Shown here piece after piece: positions 41,311-52,585 of a DNA stretch of 64,000 bases (its first letter is position 1; each line of letters begins with the position of its first letter). The notes beneath the pieces are model-generated. The model ran no database searches, was not told the origin of the DNA, and saw nothing but the letters and a program-made list of their open reading frames with translations. Origin of the DNA: Istiophorus platypterus (lineage: Eukaryota; Chordata; Actinopteri; Istiophoriformes; Istiophoridae). Position numbers and translations under genes: made by a program. Where the stretch lies: NCBI GenBank assembly GCA_016859345.1, contig CM029126.1, positions 13,495,527-13,559,526 on the forward strand, written 5' to 3'.

Positions 41311-42801
41311 TTTTTTATTTTTTTTATTTATTTTTTTATACACAAGACAAAGTAAATATAGGGCAATATAGATGCTATAAAGTCTGCTTCCTTTGACTTC
41401 CTATCAGTTAAGAAGACACTTCAACATATTAAATAGCAGGAAATATGATAGTAATTGAATGATTGAGCAAATGAGTGAACTCTTTTCTATATCTTGTCAG
41501 TGTATTTGACTTTACTAATTTAGGTGTCCATATACTCATTCAGTGTTGTGAATAATGATTTTCATCATTGCTTTTTCTGCCTATTTTTTACTTGAGTAGT
41601 CATTTTGTTTATTAAATGTAAAGCCGCAAATCCTAACATTTAAGAAACTCAAAATGCTTGAAAAATAAACAAATCAGTTGATAGACTAATCATTTCAGCT
41701 CCGATCTGCACACTGTCTGCTCTGATAATTTGTCCCTCTGTCTGTTGTCTAGCCACTTTTACAAGCCGCTGCTTAGGAGAGGATTTAGTAAAATAGTCAG
41801 CCAATCAGCTGTCTTCTTCTTGTCGGCCTTCTTCCATGAGGTAAGAGCATAGACCATACCCACCTCACTGGTTATCTACACACTTTAGACTGGTCAGTCA
41901 CATGCAACCTCTGCCTAATATTAAAGTTTTACCCCTCTCCCTCCTTGTCCTCAAAACTATAAATGCTCCGTCAGGTAAATGCTTGTATGCAGCAATTAAA
42001 GTGATAAAATCAATTTTCCTTCTCTGTCTGTCTCTATATGTCAGTACCTGGTGAGTGTTCCTCTAAGGATGTTCAGACTTTGGGCCTTCATGGGCATGAT
42101 GGCGCAGGTAAGACCCAATGCATTTCACTGATGATAAACTTGCAGCTGTTGCTGGCACAAGTCTTGCACTAAAATGACATTTCAAAATAAGTATTTTTGT
42201 TGAAAATTGTGTAATATACATTGTGATCTGGGCATTTTTGTTAGAAATCCCTTCTTAATGTCTTAAAAAAGAAAAAAGGTTAGAGGTAAAGTGGCATTTA
42301 CTGAATAGTTCCTTCATGTGCCCCAATCATAGAAAAAGTCATATAAATATAAATAAGTGGATCATGTTCCTTTAAACTTCTATAGGATATTTTTAAAAGT
42401 GTTCTCAGTGTCTGGTCTTGGCTCCAGTATCATTGACAATGAGATAATAGGCAATATAATAGGTAATAGTATAGCATAAGTGCTTTTTGTTCTTTGCTGA
42501 CTCAGTTTGCTATTTATTATAATGTGCTGAGTCACACAACACAGACAACAGAAATCGGAGAAAATACAAATAAACTGAGACTGTAATTAGTCATTAAAAA
42601 CCACAATCACCTGCTATGTTTATTAAGTTAACTTTTTTATTGACTTATCAGCTTCCATTAGCCTGGTTTGTTGGTCGCTTCTTGCATGGTAACAACGGCA
42701 ACGCTGCAGTGTGGATATCCCTCATCATTGGTCAGCCATTCGCCGTCCTGATGTACGTCCATGACTATTACGTCCTGCACTACAGACAGGACGCTGATTG
42801 A
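26693..42801 (+). CDS. dgat1: Diacylglycerol O-acyltransferase 1, 17 exons, complete
   Basis: Multi-pass ER enzyme of the MBOAT family that joins acyl-CoA to diacylglycerol, the last step of triacylglycerol synthesis. Coding exons: 26693-26940, 28228-28315, 30993-31033, 31911-31996, 34641-34693, 35169-35274, 38286-38414, 38859-38927, 39049-39152, 39613-39651, 39873-39914, 40052-40096, 40453-40565, 41023-41088, 41753-41840, 42045-42107, 42652-42801. All are bounded by AG/GT and all phases match, giving 1530 bases and 509 residues (human 488). Exon 1 is a poorly conserved, basic, low-complexity cytosolic N-terminus. Conserved blocks include SNYRGILNWCVVML (from exon 2), LCYELNFPRSP (exon 9), FYKDWWN at residues 383-389, NWNIPVHKWC, catalytic His438 in FFHEYLV, and polar channel residues matching human N378, Q437 and Q465 at N401, Q460 and Q488. 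It ends YRQDAD. Teleosts have dgat1a and dgat1b; I cannot tell which this is. Exons 10-12 are tiny (39, 42, 45 bp) and phase 0. The exon 12 donor (gtgtgt) is weak. Confidence 0.97.
27603..27670. mobile_element. Possible terminal fragment of a hAT-type element
   Basis: The stretch cagtggtgggcaacttgcag followed by ccctcgggctgaatggggcccc resembles the ends of hAT-superfamily DNA transposons, which often begin CAGnGGTGGGCAA followed by cgGCCCgcgGGCC. No matching inverted end was found downstream, so at most this is a fragment or a solo end inside dgat1 intron 1. Confidence 0.35.
28501..29749 (-). mobile_element. Degenerate Tc1/mariner-like transposon in dgat1 intron 2
   Basis: An element of about 1.25 kb with long terminal inverted repeats of roughly 200 bases. 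The left end (28501-28700) and the reverse complement of the right end (29545-29749) share ttgaaatgaatggc, aaataaatgcaaattaa, gttactgaaca and an acaccctt/gcaccctt block, consistent with the IR/DR layout of fish Tc1-like elements. Between them, on the minus strand, lies a broken transposase. Recognisable Tc1 motifs are GCFAASGSGG, the expected FQQDNDPKHTS block decayed to FQRNNNPKPTS, and SPELNPIENIWREL near 28866-28915. Both aspartates of the second catalytic motif are Asn, and stops interrupt the frame. It is antisense to dgat1 and should be spliced out. Confidence 0.88.
28700..29420 (-). pseudogene. Tc1-like transposase relic
   Basis: Coding remnant inside the element above. The longest intact piece is 28963-29169 and carries the GCFAASGSGG and FQRNNNPKPTS motifs. 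Downstream on the same strand, after in-frame stops, comes the conserved LNPIENIWREL motif with its DDE glutamate. The catalytic Asp of the DNDPKHTS motif is replaced, and several stops break the frame, so it cannot make an active transposase. Confidence 0.85.
30655..30825. repeat. Purine-rich (GA) tract in dgat1 intron 2
   Basis: About 170 bases of GA-rich DNA on the + strand (aggagaaatggggtgaggagag and similar). It causes a long Ser/Leu/Phe-rich spurious frame on the minus strand. Simple-sequence DNA. Confidence 0.8.
31997..34640. other. dgat1 intron 4, no other gene seen
   Basis: An intron of about 2.6 kb, AT-rich overall, with a GA-rich tract at 32420-32640. I see no other exon-like segment or RNA gene in it. 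Confidence 0.6.
32420..32640. repeat. Purine-rich (GA) tract in dgat1 intron 4
   Basis: About 220 bases enriched for gagagg, gggagag and gaagagg on the + strand, with few pyrimidines. No gene evidence. Confidence 0.75.
35611..35865. repeat. Long homopurine (GGAGA/GGAAA)n array in dgat1 intron 6
   Basis: About 250 bases that are almost exclusively A and G on the + strand. It starts as a perfect 5-mer array (gagga) and changes to ggaaag and gggaaag units. Many internal segments read the same in both directions along one strand (mirror symmetry), the sequence condition for intramolecular triplex (H-DNA). It generates long spurious Lys/Arg/Glu/Gly and Ser/Phe/Pro/Leu frames. Confidence 0.95.
36470..36600. 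repeat. Pyrimidine-rich (CTCTC/TTTCC)n tract in dgat1 intron 6
   Basis: About 130 bases that are nearly all C and T on the + strand (ctctcctctcctctc, cctttcctttcc). In composition it is the complement of the purine array 0.6 kb upstream, so the two form an imperfect inverted pair within the same intron. Confidence 0.9.
36703..36775. repeat. (TG)n microsatellite in dgat1 intron 6
   Basis: About 36 perfect TG dinucleotides, the longest uninterrupted dinucleotide array in the window. Confidence 0.98.
37950..38170. repeat. Pyrimidine-rich stretch before dgat1 exon 7
   Basis: About 220 bases rich in ctctc, tctttc and tttctcc runs in the 3' part of intron 6, upstream of the exon 7 acceptor at 38285. 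The unusually extended polypyrimidine character explains several long spurious frames here. Confidence 0.6.
41276..41307. repeat. (AT)n microsatellite in dgat1 intron 14
   Basis: About 16 AT dinucleotides flanked by T-rich runs. Confidence 0.95.
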
Positions 42802-43800
42802 TGCCCCCCCCCACACTCACACACACACACACACAGACAGACACACAAATACACAGACACACACACACACACACTCGTTCCATACGATTTACACCATCTT
42901 TTTCCTACTTTGTTGCAAGTATTGTCCTCTGCATGTCGGGATGAGCTGAACACACCTGTGGCGTTATGATCACAGCATGTTTATATTACACAACTTGGCC
43001 ATTGTGTCCTTCATGCTGGGAAAGCAAACAATTTTTGATATGGTCGGTGGACGGTTCAGAAATTTGTCGGTCTTGAAACACTACTGAACATTAACTAAGC
43101 GAGAAAGGTGAAACAGTGATGCAGCATGTTACTCAGGTGATTTTTCTTCCAGTTTTCTATAAAACCTCAGATAGCACAGTTTGGGCTGAAATGTGGGTTG
43201 AATGGATATTTTATTGTATTTGGTACTTCAAAAATGGAAACATGCAGGATTACCTACACGTTTTTTTATTTTCTTTTGACCATAAAAGCTTTTTCTGCTC
43301 TGCAGCTGTGTACAATATGGTGAATATAGCTGAATTTTCTAAAATGTTAACAACATGATTCAAGTGCCTTGTTGGAAGTTAAGTTTGGGGGCCAAATCTC
43401 TCTGGTTTTACTTTGAGATGGAAACATCACAAAGAAAAATGAATGTAAGCTGATAGGATTTTATTAATAGATGATTTTTATTTTTCTATGACATTTTACT
43501 TTTTCAGTTTTAAAAAGGGCCGGCCTAACTGTATTTGGGGTTTTTGTTGTTTTTTGTTATACCTGATGTTCCATTACAATAATAGAGCACAAATCCATTC
43601 ACACCTAAATCTTTTGTTTACTGTTTTTTTTTTTTTTTTTAGATCAGAAGAACAGATAGTATGCAAAATCACTGAATTAGTCTTTTTGTCATTGCAGTTT
43701 CTCACAAGACTGATGCCAATTAATGTTGTCTAATGACGTGTCTACGACGTGACGTGTAAATACAATGTGTATGTCTGAAAATAAACATTTAGAGCGTTCA
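42802..43800 (+). other. dgat1 3' UTR with CA microsatellite and poly(A) signal
   Basis: Sequence following the TGA at 42799-42801. A C-run and a (CA)n-rich microsatellite lie at about 42804-42875, directly after the stop codon. A canonical AATAAA at 43780-43785 is the most likely polyadenylation signal, giving a 3' UTR of about 1 kb. A second AATAAA at 44809-44814 could serve a longer form. Confidence 0.65.
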
Positions 43801-44880
43801 ATTTAAGTCTTTATTTTTATGTGTGTGTTGTTTTGTGCTGTTGTTGAGATTTTTGAAGATCTTTCTTACCTTTAGTTACATGAAAAAGAATTTTTTCTTG
43901 AAACTGAAAGACATAGTGAGTGAGAAGAAAAAGAGTTGTATTACAGGACTTTCAGCCATTTGTAATACATTAGCTGAAAAATGTACGCAAATATTTATCC
44001 AATCAGTGTCAGTGGACGTATTGTAAATGAAAGTAACAATCGTTTTCATGTGATAGTAAAATGTGACTGCAACAAAAGGGTACAAATCTTAAACAGAAAG
44101 GAAAAGTTAAAGTGTATGTTAATTGTTTGTGTGTGTTTGTTTTTTTTTAATACATATATTTATTTGGCTATTGAGACCCATACACCACATTTAAAACAGC
44201 AGTAGTCGTACACTTCTGAGCCCAAAATGACACTTCTTCAAACAGGTTCATCATTTCAGGTGTTTTGATGTTTTATGGTACGATAAACTGTAATCTTCCT
44301 GTTTATCCTTCCAAGCTCAGTCAGTTACATGTTCAAGGCCTCAACATTAAGAGCATTCACTCATTTTCTCACAGTGTGGCAAGTCAGCACACATCTGTGG
44401 TCTGCTGAGGGGAATCTCTGACCTACATACAGGTATATGGGTTACAAAGTTGTGAGAGAGATTTTCACCAAAAATAGATGGAACTCTGTTGTTTATTGTC
44501 ATTCCACAGTCTTCATGATTAGATTCAAATTCATGAGCAGCAGGAGATTTTTGGAATTCCCTAGTTTATATTCAAAGGGATTTTCTAAAGAGATTTAAGA
44601 TTGAATTAAAGAAAGTGAAATTTGCTTTTTACAATATGCATCTGGTACCTTTTTTCTGTCTGTTTTGTTGCTAAAGGGAGACTTGAGTCAGGCGCCAATT
44701 TTTTTACCGACCTTTTCTGGTAAACTTAGAGGCTCAGGTCAGTGGGGAGGCAATTGCATGTACACAGTTTGTGGGGCAGATCATATTTACCAATCTGAAT
44801 CCCAGAACAATAAAAACTTCCACTTTATCAGTTGCTAAGAAACATACAACACCTTAGGTGCTGTAATATCATAATGCAGA

Positions 44881-45060
44881 CTACAATGAATTCTTCTCAA
44901 ACTGCTGATAACTTCGGTGTGACTGTAGTCTGCTGTCATCACAGGCCTCGATCAGTAATGCATATGGATGGTCAAAGGGGTCAAAGTCAACTCTTGGATC
45001 CCTGGACCAAAGCCTCTTGATGAAGGGACTTTTTATATTTCTTGTTGGAAAGTCAAATGA
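44881..45060 (-). CDS. Candidate terminal coding exon, unidentified protein
   Basis: On the minus strand a long T-run and ttttccatgcag form a good 3' splice site at 45061-45072. They are followed by exactly 60 in-phase codons that end in TAG at 44881-44883. The 59 residues begin SFDFPTRNIKSPF, include WSRDPRVDFDPFDHPYALL and end QQFEKNSL. The composition is like that of a globular protein and is not low-complexity. I recognise no family. An exon-like segment upstream on the same strand (48479-48529) ends in the compatible phase. If real, this gene would converge tail-to-tail on dgat1. It could also be a chance open frame. Confidence 0.35.
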   Translation of the reverse strand, partial: SFDFPTRNIKSPFIKRLWSRDPRVDFDPFDHPYALLIEACDDSRLQSHRSYQQFEKNSL

Positions 45061-47150
45061 CTGCATGGAAAACAAATTTATTTAAAAAAAAAAAAAAAAA
45101 AATCCAGAACAACCACATGGAGAAGAAATGAGTAAAAATAGTTTCAAAATGACTTGTGCCTCTTTCAGTTTGTGGCTCTTGCTCCTGTGTATGAGCGGTT
45201 GGGGGCCTTTTACAAATTTCCAATAATGCATGATAATGTGGCAATTTTGCACTCTACAGTATCCAGTGGGTCACATCTTTACTACAGGGACTCGGGGTCA
45301 GTCATTTTTTCCATAACAAGTTGCAACTGCTGCAGTTCCTTCCTTTCTAAAACATTCATTTCAACACTCAACACTCATCCCTTGTACTGCTGTATGTGCA
45401 CTAATCCTTCTGCCATTACTGTAACTGTCAGTGGGTTTGGTTATCTAATTCAAGTCCCTGTTGATGGAAGCTCTGCAGAAATCCATACCACCAGGCAGTG
45501 ATTCAGCTCTAAAAAACTTGTGCGGATGTTGTTTTTCTTCTCTGTTTTGCCCCTATATTGTGACTCCTCTCGCTGCTCCTGTCCTAATTGTGGAATGAGG
45601 CTTGTGTTCTAGTCAAAACACAAAGGTCACTCCCATCCTTTATTTTTGAATGTTTTTGAATGTTTTCAGCACGTCACCCAAATTCCAAATCATGACTTAC
45701 TTTATTCTCCTACACTCAGCCTCACAAATGACCCCAAAGTGTCTTTTACACTCTTAATTTTTCAAAGGCTTTTTTTCTTATATGTGCATTCTGAGATCAA
45801 ATTAATAATGTCAGTGTAAAATCAGTTTTGACAAGAACATCTGCTAAAAGCCATGCTCATAAACGTATCTAAATGACATTTACCATGTCTCTGTGCTGTC
45901 TCCATAGTCACTACTCTGTTCTATGTTCTCTGTAATTCTCAGTGTTCAGTCAGGCATTCAGCACACCACATATTAAATGACTTAATGCCATCATTAGTCT
46001 GTGATATTCATCATGATTAGCTTACCTACCAGGCTAGATATCAAACTTTAGACAGTGGCAAACATCATTTTACCATTTTACTACTGGGCCCTCAGGGGCA
46101 CAAAGTCATGACTGTGTGTGCATGAGTGCGTAGATTTGTCATCAAGACAGGACTATGAACCTGCACCTTCTCAGGCTGACAGTGAATTAAACAGCAGGTC
46201 TGAGGCAAATCTAAAAGTTTCTGTAGGCGTGTGTGTACGTGCGAATGAGACATTTGGTTAAACAATAGTCAATGGGGATTAGAGTGCAGATGTGAAAGGA
46301 GACATGGCTTTGCAGGATACACAATATGATATAGAGAATCAGCCCACACTAAAAATGTACTAACTTATTTTTTTCCATCAGGGTTTTGGACTTGAGCTAC
46401 TATTTCAGTAAAGGGTGTAAAGCTAGTCCGGGATCTTAGAGCATGTTAACATTCATGTAGAAACCAAGTGGAAACAACCACACTACCTGTTTATCATCAA
46501 GGTTTCGGAAATGGTAACCCACTATGCAATAATGAGTTGATTTATTTTTCATAAATGACACAAAACCTAGACACGGCATTCTTGGTATCATTTTCAAAAT
46601 CATACTAATGTTCAGGGATCATTTAACTGACAAGTCTCACTATTTCAAACATACTCTAAAGTGCTGAGTAATGGTTTACAAGAGAGATGTTTTGGGCAAG
46701 GAGTGTGTTCCCTTTCGCATTTCCATTCACATCTTAATAACAGAAATACATGTTGCCTTTCGTACAAAGCAATCGATTCAAATCTCTCAAGAAAGTGGCC
46801 ACTGCCAAAAAGTGTGCTTTTTCCTGCAGGTCAGCTGTAATCCTACATCCATCCGCCCTCTCATTCCTGACAAATAAAGCGTGAGACGACAGGGGGAGTG
46901 CAGTAAAAAGGAGCAGAAACCCTGTCACCTCTCATCTGTCATCAATATTCACACCGTTCCTGACATAAACAAAGCTTTCCAGTTCCCCTGCTTGGACTTA
47001 GTCCCACATTGATTCACCATCTTCTCACTTCCACATTCACACACACAAACACATGTCATATAATGATCCATCTGTCATTTCTACACCTATACATACACTT
47101 AAACTTTACTCCGTCTTTGCCTGTCTAATTGTTACGTTCACACCTCCCCG

Positions 47151-47151
<1 letters not shown>

Positions 47152-47183
<32 letters not shown>
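47152..47183. repeat. (CT)n microsatellite
   Basis: About 16 TC dinucleotides. It forms part of the pyrimidine-rich stretch before the exon-like segment at 47238-47302. Confidence 0.95.
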
Positions 47184-47185
<2 letters not shown>

Positions 47186-47237
47186 TTTCTGTCCCCATCC
47201 TGCATCTTCTCTTTGTGCTCTTCGTCCTCTGTAACAG

Positions 47238-47302
47238 GTTGATCCATGCTTCTTCTCCTGACATCCGTTATTCCGGATCTTTCCGAGGAACGCTGACGCC
47301 CT
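47238..47302 (+). other. Exon-like 65-bp segment, unidentified
   Basis: On the + strand it is preceded by a (CT)n tract and tcctctgtaacag and followed by a consensus donor gtgagt. One frame is open and encodes LIHASSPDIRYSGSFRGTLTP. The minus strand of the same block also has an acceptor-like ctcacag and a long open frame (RSSERSGITDVRRRSMDQP), so the direction is uncertain. It is possibly a 5' untranslated exon of gpr20, part of another transcript, or chance. Confidence 0.25.
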
Positions 47303-48478
47303 GTGAGTGATGATGATCCTCTAGACAGGAAACTGGGAGACACAAACCTGTCTCATTCTGCAAGATAGATGGAGTGTGGGTCCAGAGACACATTATAAAA
47401 AGACAGACTCAGCCTTCCATTCGAATACAACTTTTACTTGGGCATGTGTGCATTCAAACAGATATGTTTAAACAATACACAAGACATGTTCTAACTAGCA
47501 TTTTAAAGGATATACATGACAAGCATTTAGCATTTAAGTTGAATTTACAAGCACACGCATTTTCTAAATAAAAGTCAGTATAGATAGAAGCTTTTTGCCT
47601 TTTTCGTTCCTCTCTCAAACAGTCTTTTCTTCTTACAATTATATTAATTATCTTACAATTATAATGGTGGAAATTTCACTACATTTAGATGACTTTTCAC
47701 CCTCCTAACCTTTCATTCATAGTCTCTGATTTTTGTACAGATTTCATGCCACCAGTGGAGGTTTAGTGCAACTGGATGAAACAAGTTTAATCGCCTTGAG
47801 AGATGTGATTACCCCCATTAAGCTGATATTGCCTGTCTTCATTTATTCTCAACTTTTAGTAAAAACAAGTGTCAGGATGAAAAGAACATCAAGTCACTTG
47901 TTAAGCCTGATGTGTTTGTCATTTGAGCTCAGCAGGGTAATATGAAAAGGTCTGTTCAGGTTCAAGATTTTGTGTTTTGAGTTTATTTTTAAAACGTAAC
48001 CAGAAAGTAGCCGTGGCAGAACACCGGTGCAGCATCACAAACATTTTTGATCTTTTTAGTAATATTTTTTGCTTTTCTAGTTTCTTGTTATGTTTGTAGA
48101 AACACGAGGTGTGTCAGTGTACATACACATAAACACACACACACATCACATATCAGACAGCTCTCAGTGTCCATCTATTAGTTCAATCCCTTATATCATA
48201 TCATAGCATAATTTTTTAAATGATTTAAAAATCCATTTTCCTTCATCCATTTTCAAATCCTCACACACAGCTCAGCTTTAAAATGTCCTCTGACATAAAA
48301 GACATTCACATTTCAAATCCACTTACTGTAAATGTGGATGTTTTGAAGATAAAAGATCTTTGTAGTAAAATTAAAATACACATATACAACATACTGATTG
48401 ATATACAATAAGTTTTTCAAAAAGGCTGCAACTCAAATTCTCAAATATATCAAGGAGCACACTGAAATTTGAATGTAC

Positions 48479-48529
48479 CTGTCTGGAGGAGCCAAGTCTC
48501 GCTCTGCTCCACCCATGAAATTGTGGAGC
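48479..48529 (-). CDS. Candidate internal coding exon, unidentified protein
   Basis: On the minus strand a 51-base segment lies between an acceptor (atatttcactatag) and a donor (gtacat). It is 17 whole codons in phase 0, encoding APQFHGWSRARLGSSRQ, and can be joined in frame to the candidate terminal exon at 44881-45060. Further upstream exons were not found with confidence. The evidence is only the splice sites, phase and an open frame. Confidence 0.22.
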
Positions 48530-50774
48530 CTATAGTGAAATATTACATAATATTTGTTGGCAGTAAGGCCTCCACAATATTTTGAAAGGGATCAGTGCAC
48601 ATTGGACACCAATGAGATAAATGTGAGGATGCATACAGAGCCTCCATCATATGTCTTTAAAGTGGTCATTTTAGTATAAGCCTTATACAAAACAATATTT
48701 GATGGTTTGGTAAAGAGCTTTATGGACATGCACAGTAAATCAAAAGTGTTATGTTTGAGTTATGCTCGTGATCTTGTGTGTCCAAGTGCATTAGCATATA
48801 TTTGTGCATATGTGCGCCAACATTGGTGTGTGTCTGTATGTGAGTGTGTGTGCATACTGTACATGTGTATGCATGTGTGTGTCACAGCAGAATGTAAACA
48901 CATACTAAGACTTCCTGTCTGAAGCCCAAACTGAGGGAAGATTTAGAGAGAGAGGGAGGGAAGTAGAAAGACAGAGTCACTGAAGGGAAGAGAGAGACTA
49001 AAGATGATACTAAAAGGGGGCGAAAGAGAAGAAGAGATAAAGAAGAAAGACACACTGAAAGGAGAGAGACCTACAACAATAGAAGCAGAAAGATCTGAGG
49101 ACGTCAGAAAAATCTAGTGAGAAAACAATACACTGAGTAACAGCAGACAGGCTGACAAAGTGACAGAAATTATAAGGAGATCTCTTGATACACAGATCTG
49201 AAGAAGTGTATTGTTTGCTGCATCCAACGGGCATGACTCAGGAACCTGAAAGGAGAGACACAACTGACATACTGACAAGAGAAAATAAATTCTCACTGAA
49301 ATGCTGAAACGCTCCAGAGAGAAGGGCAACTGACATACGTGGATGTTCACGGATGGTACGAAGGAGCAAAGGTCACTGAAGTTTGAAGCATCCCTACTTT
49401 GAAAAGATTCAGCATCACCTGGTTGGATAACAGTCAAGAACCTTTGGATTAGGACTGACATGAGGGCACTCCAACCTCATCAGACACAGATTTGAGAAGT
49501 CCAGAATTTGTCTAGTGGTTTGACCGGTCTCCTTTTTCTCTAGAGGTAAGTTGTCATCCTCTCATGATAACTGGTGTCTATGTATTATATGTAAAAGAAG
49601 TACAAAAGAAAAATGCAAAAAAAAGAAAAAAGTAATGTCAAAAATCACTAAGACAGGGGCATGACTAGTCCAAGTATATATCTAATGTGCAAAATATTAT
49701 GAATGTATAATCTTTATGTTGCATCGACAGAATAAACAAGTAACTCAAATTCCATAAATTGATAGTTATCTGTAGATGAGGTAAAGTTTTTAAAGCTTTT
49801 GCAACCACACTGCACTTCAGAGCATGTGTTTAATAAATTACAAAATCAGAGTAAATGGAAAGCCAAGTATAACTATAACTAAATTTAGAGTTATAGCGCT
49901 AACAAAATGTTCCATTTGCCTTGAGAACTTCTCTGTAATGCTATAATTTGATGCAGGACAGCGTGAGATCTGTATACCAGTGTCCCATCCTGTCTCTCTC
50001 TCTTTCATATGTATTTCTGTCTTTCACACAATCCCAGGCACACACAAAACATGCACACACACCCAAACGGGACTCCCACGCTGCTGGAATTTATTTGGAC
50101 AGTGTTATTTGTGAGCTGCCTCCAGGGCCTGTGCTCCCTTTTCAGCATCACTTTACAGTCATTGCATCACCACTGTCTTTGATGTTGGAAGAGCAAGAAC
50201 TGGATTGAAACAGTTATGGATTAGATCATCAAACAACCTGGTTTGACCCAAATTAAAGGATACATAAACTTATTCCTGTATTCTTTGTATCAGCTTTAAA
50301 TTAGTGCCTCTGCAAACAGTTTACTCAAGGATTACAACCAATCTAGTCATTTTGGTATCCTCCTGAATCATTCTACTTAAAAAAACCCAAATGATCATGT
50401 TTTATCACAGGACATGGGATGATAGACCACTTATTATTATATTGATAATTATCTCTAGATTCTTGAAGGCCCATAGCCAGAGCTTGTGAGGATTAGCTTT
50501 TAATAATGATCCTAATCCATAAACTATATGCCTATATGAAAAGACAATTTTACATCAAGACTGTTGATAATGCAGTTAGTTTTTTTAAACATGCCAAAAC
50601 CCAACAGGTGGTTCTAGTAGGTTAGTTAGAAACTGTATTTGGGCTTTATCATATTACTTAATCTGTTTTCTTGGGTCATTGTTAAGGCCAAATTATGTAG
50701 TTTTTGGGTACCTATGAAGGAATAGTTACTCACTGTGAGCTAAAGTTTTTCTTTTATCCCTCTTTATGCTACTG

Positions 50775-51130
50775 CACAAATCAAGTCTGTGCCCAGGCAC
50801 AGTGGCGCTTTTAGTTGAATACTAGCACATCTCAGTTCAGCAGGTTAGCATGCTAACACTGGCTGGTTATCACTAAGCACAAACCAAAGCTGAGGATGGA
50901 AATGTTTTTAGTTTTGCAAACATCTGCTCATAATCCAAACCAGTGAACAAATGAAAGCCTGACAAGGGCTACAGGAAAAGCTAAGGGACCAGCATATTAT
51001 TGCAATTCGTCCCGAGGGGGGACATGAATATGTGTATGAAACTTCATGATTGTCAATCCAATAACTGTCAAGACATGTTACTCAAAACCTCAAGCGTCAA
51101 CCTCATGGTGGCACAGAAGGAAGAGTCGGG
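50775..51130. repeat. Dispersed fish repeat, second copy
   Basis: Related to 17755-18215. Shared blocks include ggcacagtgg, the gatggaaatgtttttagttttgca region (compare gatgggaatgtctttggtttcgca), aattcgtcccgaggggggac, aaacttcatgattgtcaatcca and the following aataactgtcaagacat, then ctcaaaacctcaagcgtcaacctcatggtgg. Both copies are diverged. No coding capacity. Confidence 0.65.
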
Positions 51131-52539
51131 GAATCACCAGGGGTATTGTACCACCAGGGGTAGTGTCTAGTCGCATGGCTAAAAGGAACACAGTCATGTA
51201 CTTTATATAGTTAGGTCATTTTAGACTGTACATCATCGAAAACCACTGAAATACATTACTTGTCCTTGTAATTTTTCCTGAACAAACGGAGTAAGTGCTT
51301 TATTAAACAATTTTCCCAGGGCAATGCTCATAACACCCATTAGCTCCATTAATGATGATGAACTAGCTCTTGTATGCTGAGTAATATCAGGGGATATTTA
51401 TGTGAAAACAGCCATTTATTTCCCTCAGTGGTCTTGATGTTCAAAGGCCAGACTGGTGCTGGTAATGCAGATGAATCACATTATTCATGCCTCACCCTCA
51501 GCTGAGCATGTTATTCTCATTACCCCGAGTTGACTACATTTCCCATTTGCTGGATAATTATTTTTGCTGTGAGAGATTAGTTGTGAATCATGTGCATACA
51601 CCACGCAATATGCTGGGCTTCATGAACCTCTCCAGCCCGAGACTCACATGAGCAATTAAACCACATTTGTCATAGGAGGATACAGTAGCGTGTTAGCCGG
51701 CAGCCAATTTCGGGTTCACACTCATTTGGACACTATGAGGAAAATTTGATGTTTAACCTCATGTGACTTGACAGTTTAATGTTTTAAATGCCAGTGGATT
51801 CCTCATGAGTTTGATTTACTTGATACGAATTTTGCATCTCCTCATAGTCCTCAATTGATACTATTGGATTTGTGAGTCCTAACATGAACAGAGTCATATT
51901 TAAATCTAACCAATGTAATAAAATCAATTAATTAAACACACTGCAAAAAAGGAGGCTGACATCATTCTGATTTATAAAGTGTAAACCAAACTGCAGTCAC
52001 CAACAGGTAGAATCATTTATGTCTACTGTAAATAAAAATCAGTGTGCATGACATTGTCCAAATGTCACCTGCTGTTCCCCGTTTTTCTCTCTCTTCTATT
52101 CACACCCCAACTTAATGCTTTCCTAATTAAGAATTCATGGACCAAAAAGCTCTGTTTTAATATGGCAATTGGCCATTTTATGATTTATGATTCAATTCAT
52201 ATATGCTAAATTTGTGTCAATTCTCAGATTACATTCCACTGAGCTATATATAAAATGCAGTCACCGACTGCCCTCTGCTGTCTATAGTAATTACACCTCG
52301 TAGCACCAAATTCATATTTGCATATATCTGTCTTCACAGCTGAAAACACCATATGGAAAAGGTCATATAGTAAACTCAAGTGTCTCATTTTATGAAGTCT
52401 CATAACAGCAGGATTCTGATTGTGCATTGTAAGACATAATCACCCTACTGTGAATCTGTGGAATGTGAAAAAAAAAAAAAGCCTGAAGATGACATGTTGC
52501 ATTTGTCACACTGACATCTGACAACTCTTTCTTGTTTAG

Positions 52540-52585
52540 ATTTAAAGTGGCCCGTGTTTCTGTCGTCTCCGGTTGTGAAGGGATT
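52540..52585 (+). other. Exon-like 46-bp segment, possible gpr20 5' untranslated exon
   Basis: Bounded by tttcttgtttag and gtacgt on the + strand, about 1.2 kb upstream of the gpr20 start codon. No ATG lies within it. It is a plausible leader exon but rests only on splice-site resemblance. Confidence 0.2.

Noticed and set aside
45154..45501. 115-residue + strand frame opposite the candidate minus-strand gene
   Set aside because: It follows a cctctttcag acceptor-like site, but I recognise no domain and found no partner exon. It is too weak to list as a gene.
49114..49461. 115-residue minus-strand frame
   Set aside because: Checked as an upstream exon of the candidate minus-strand gene. The acceptor-like ctcctttcag is present, but no donor in matching phase was found.
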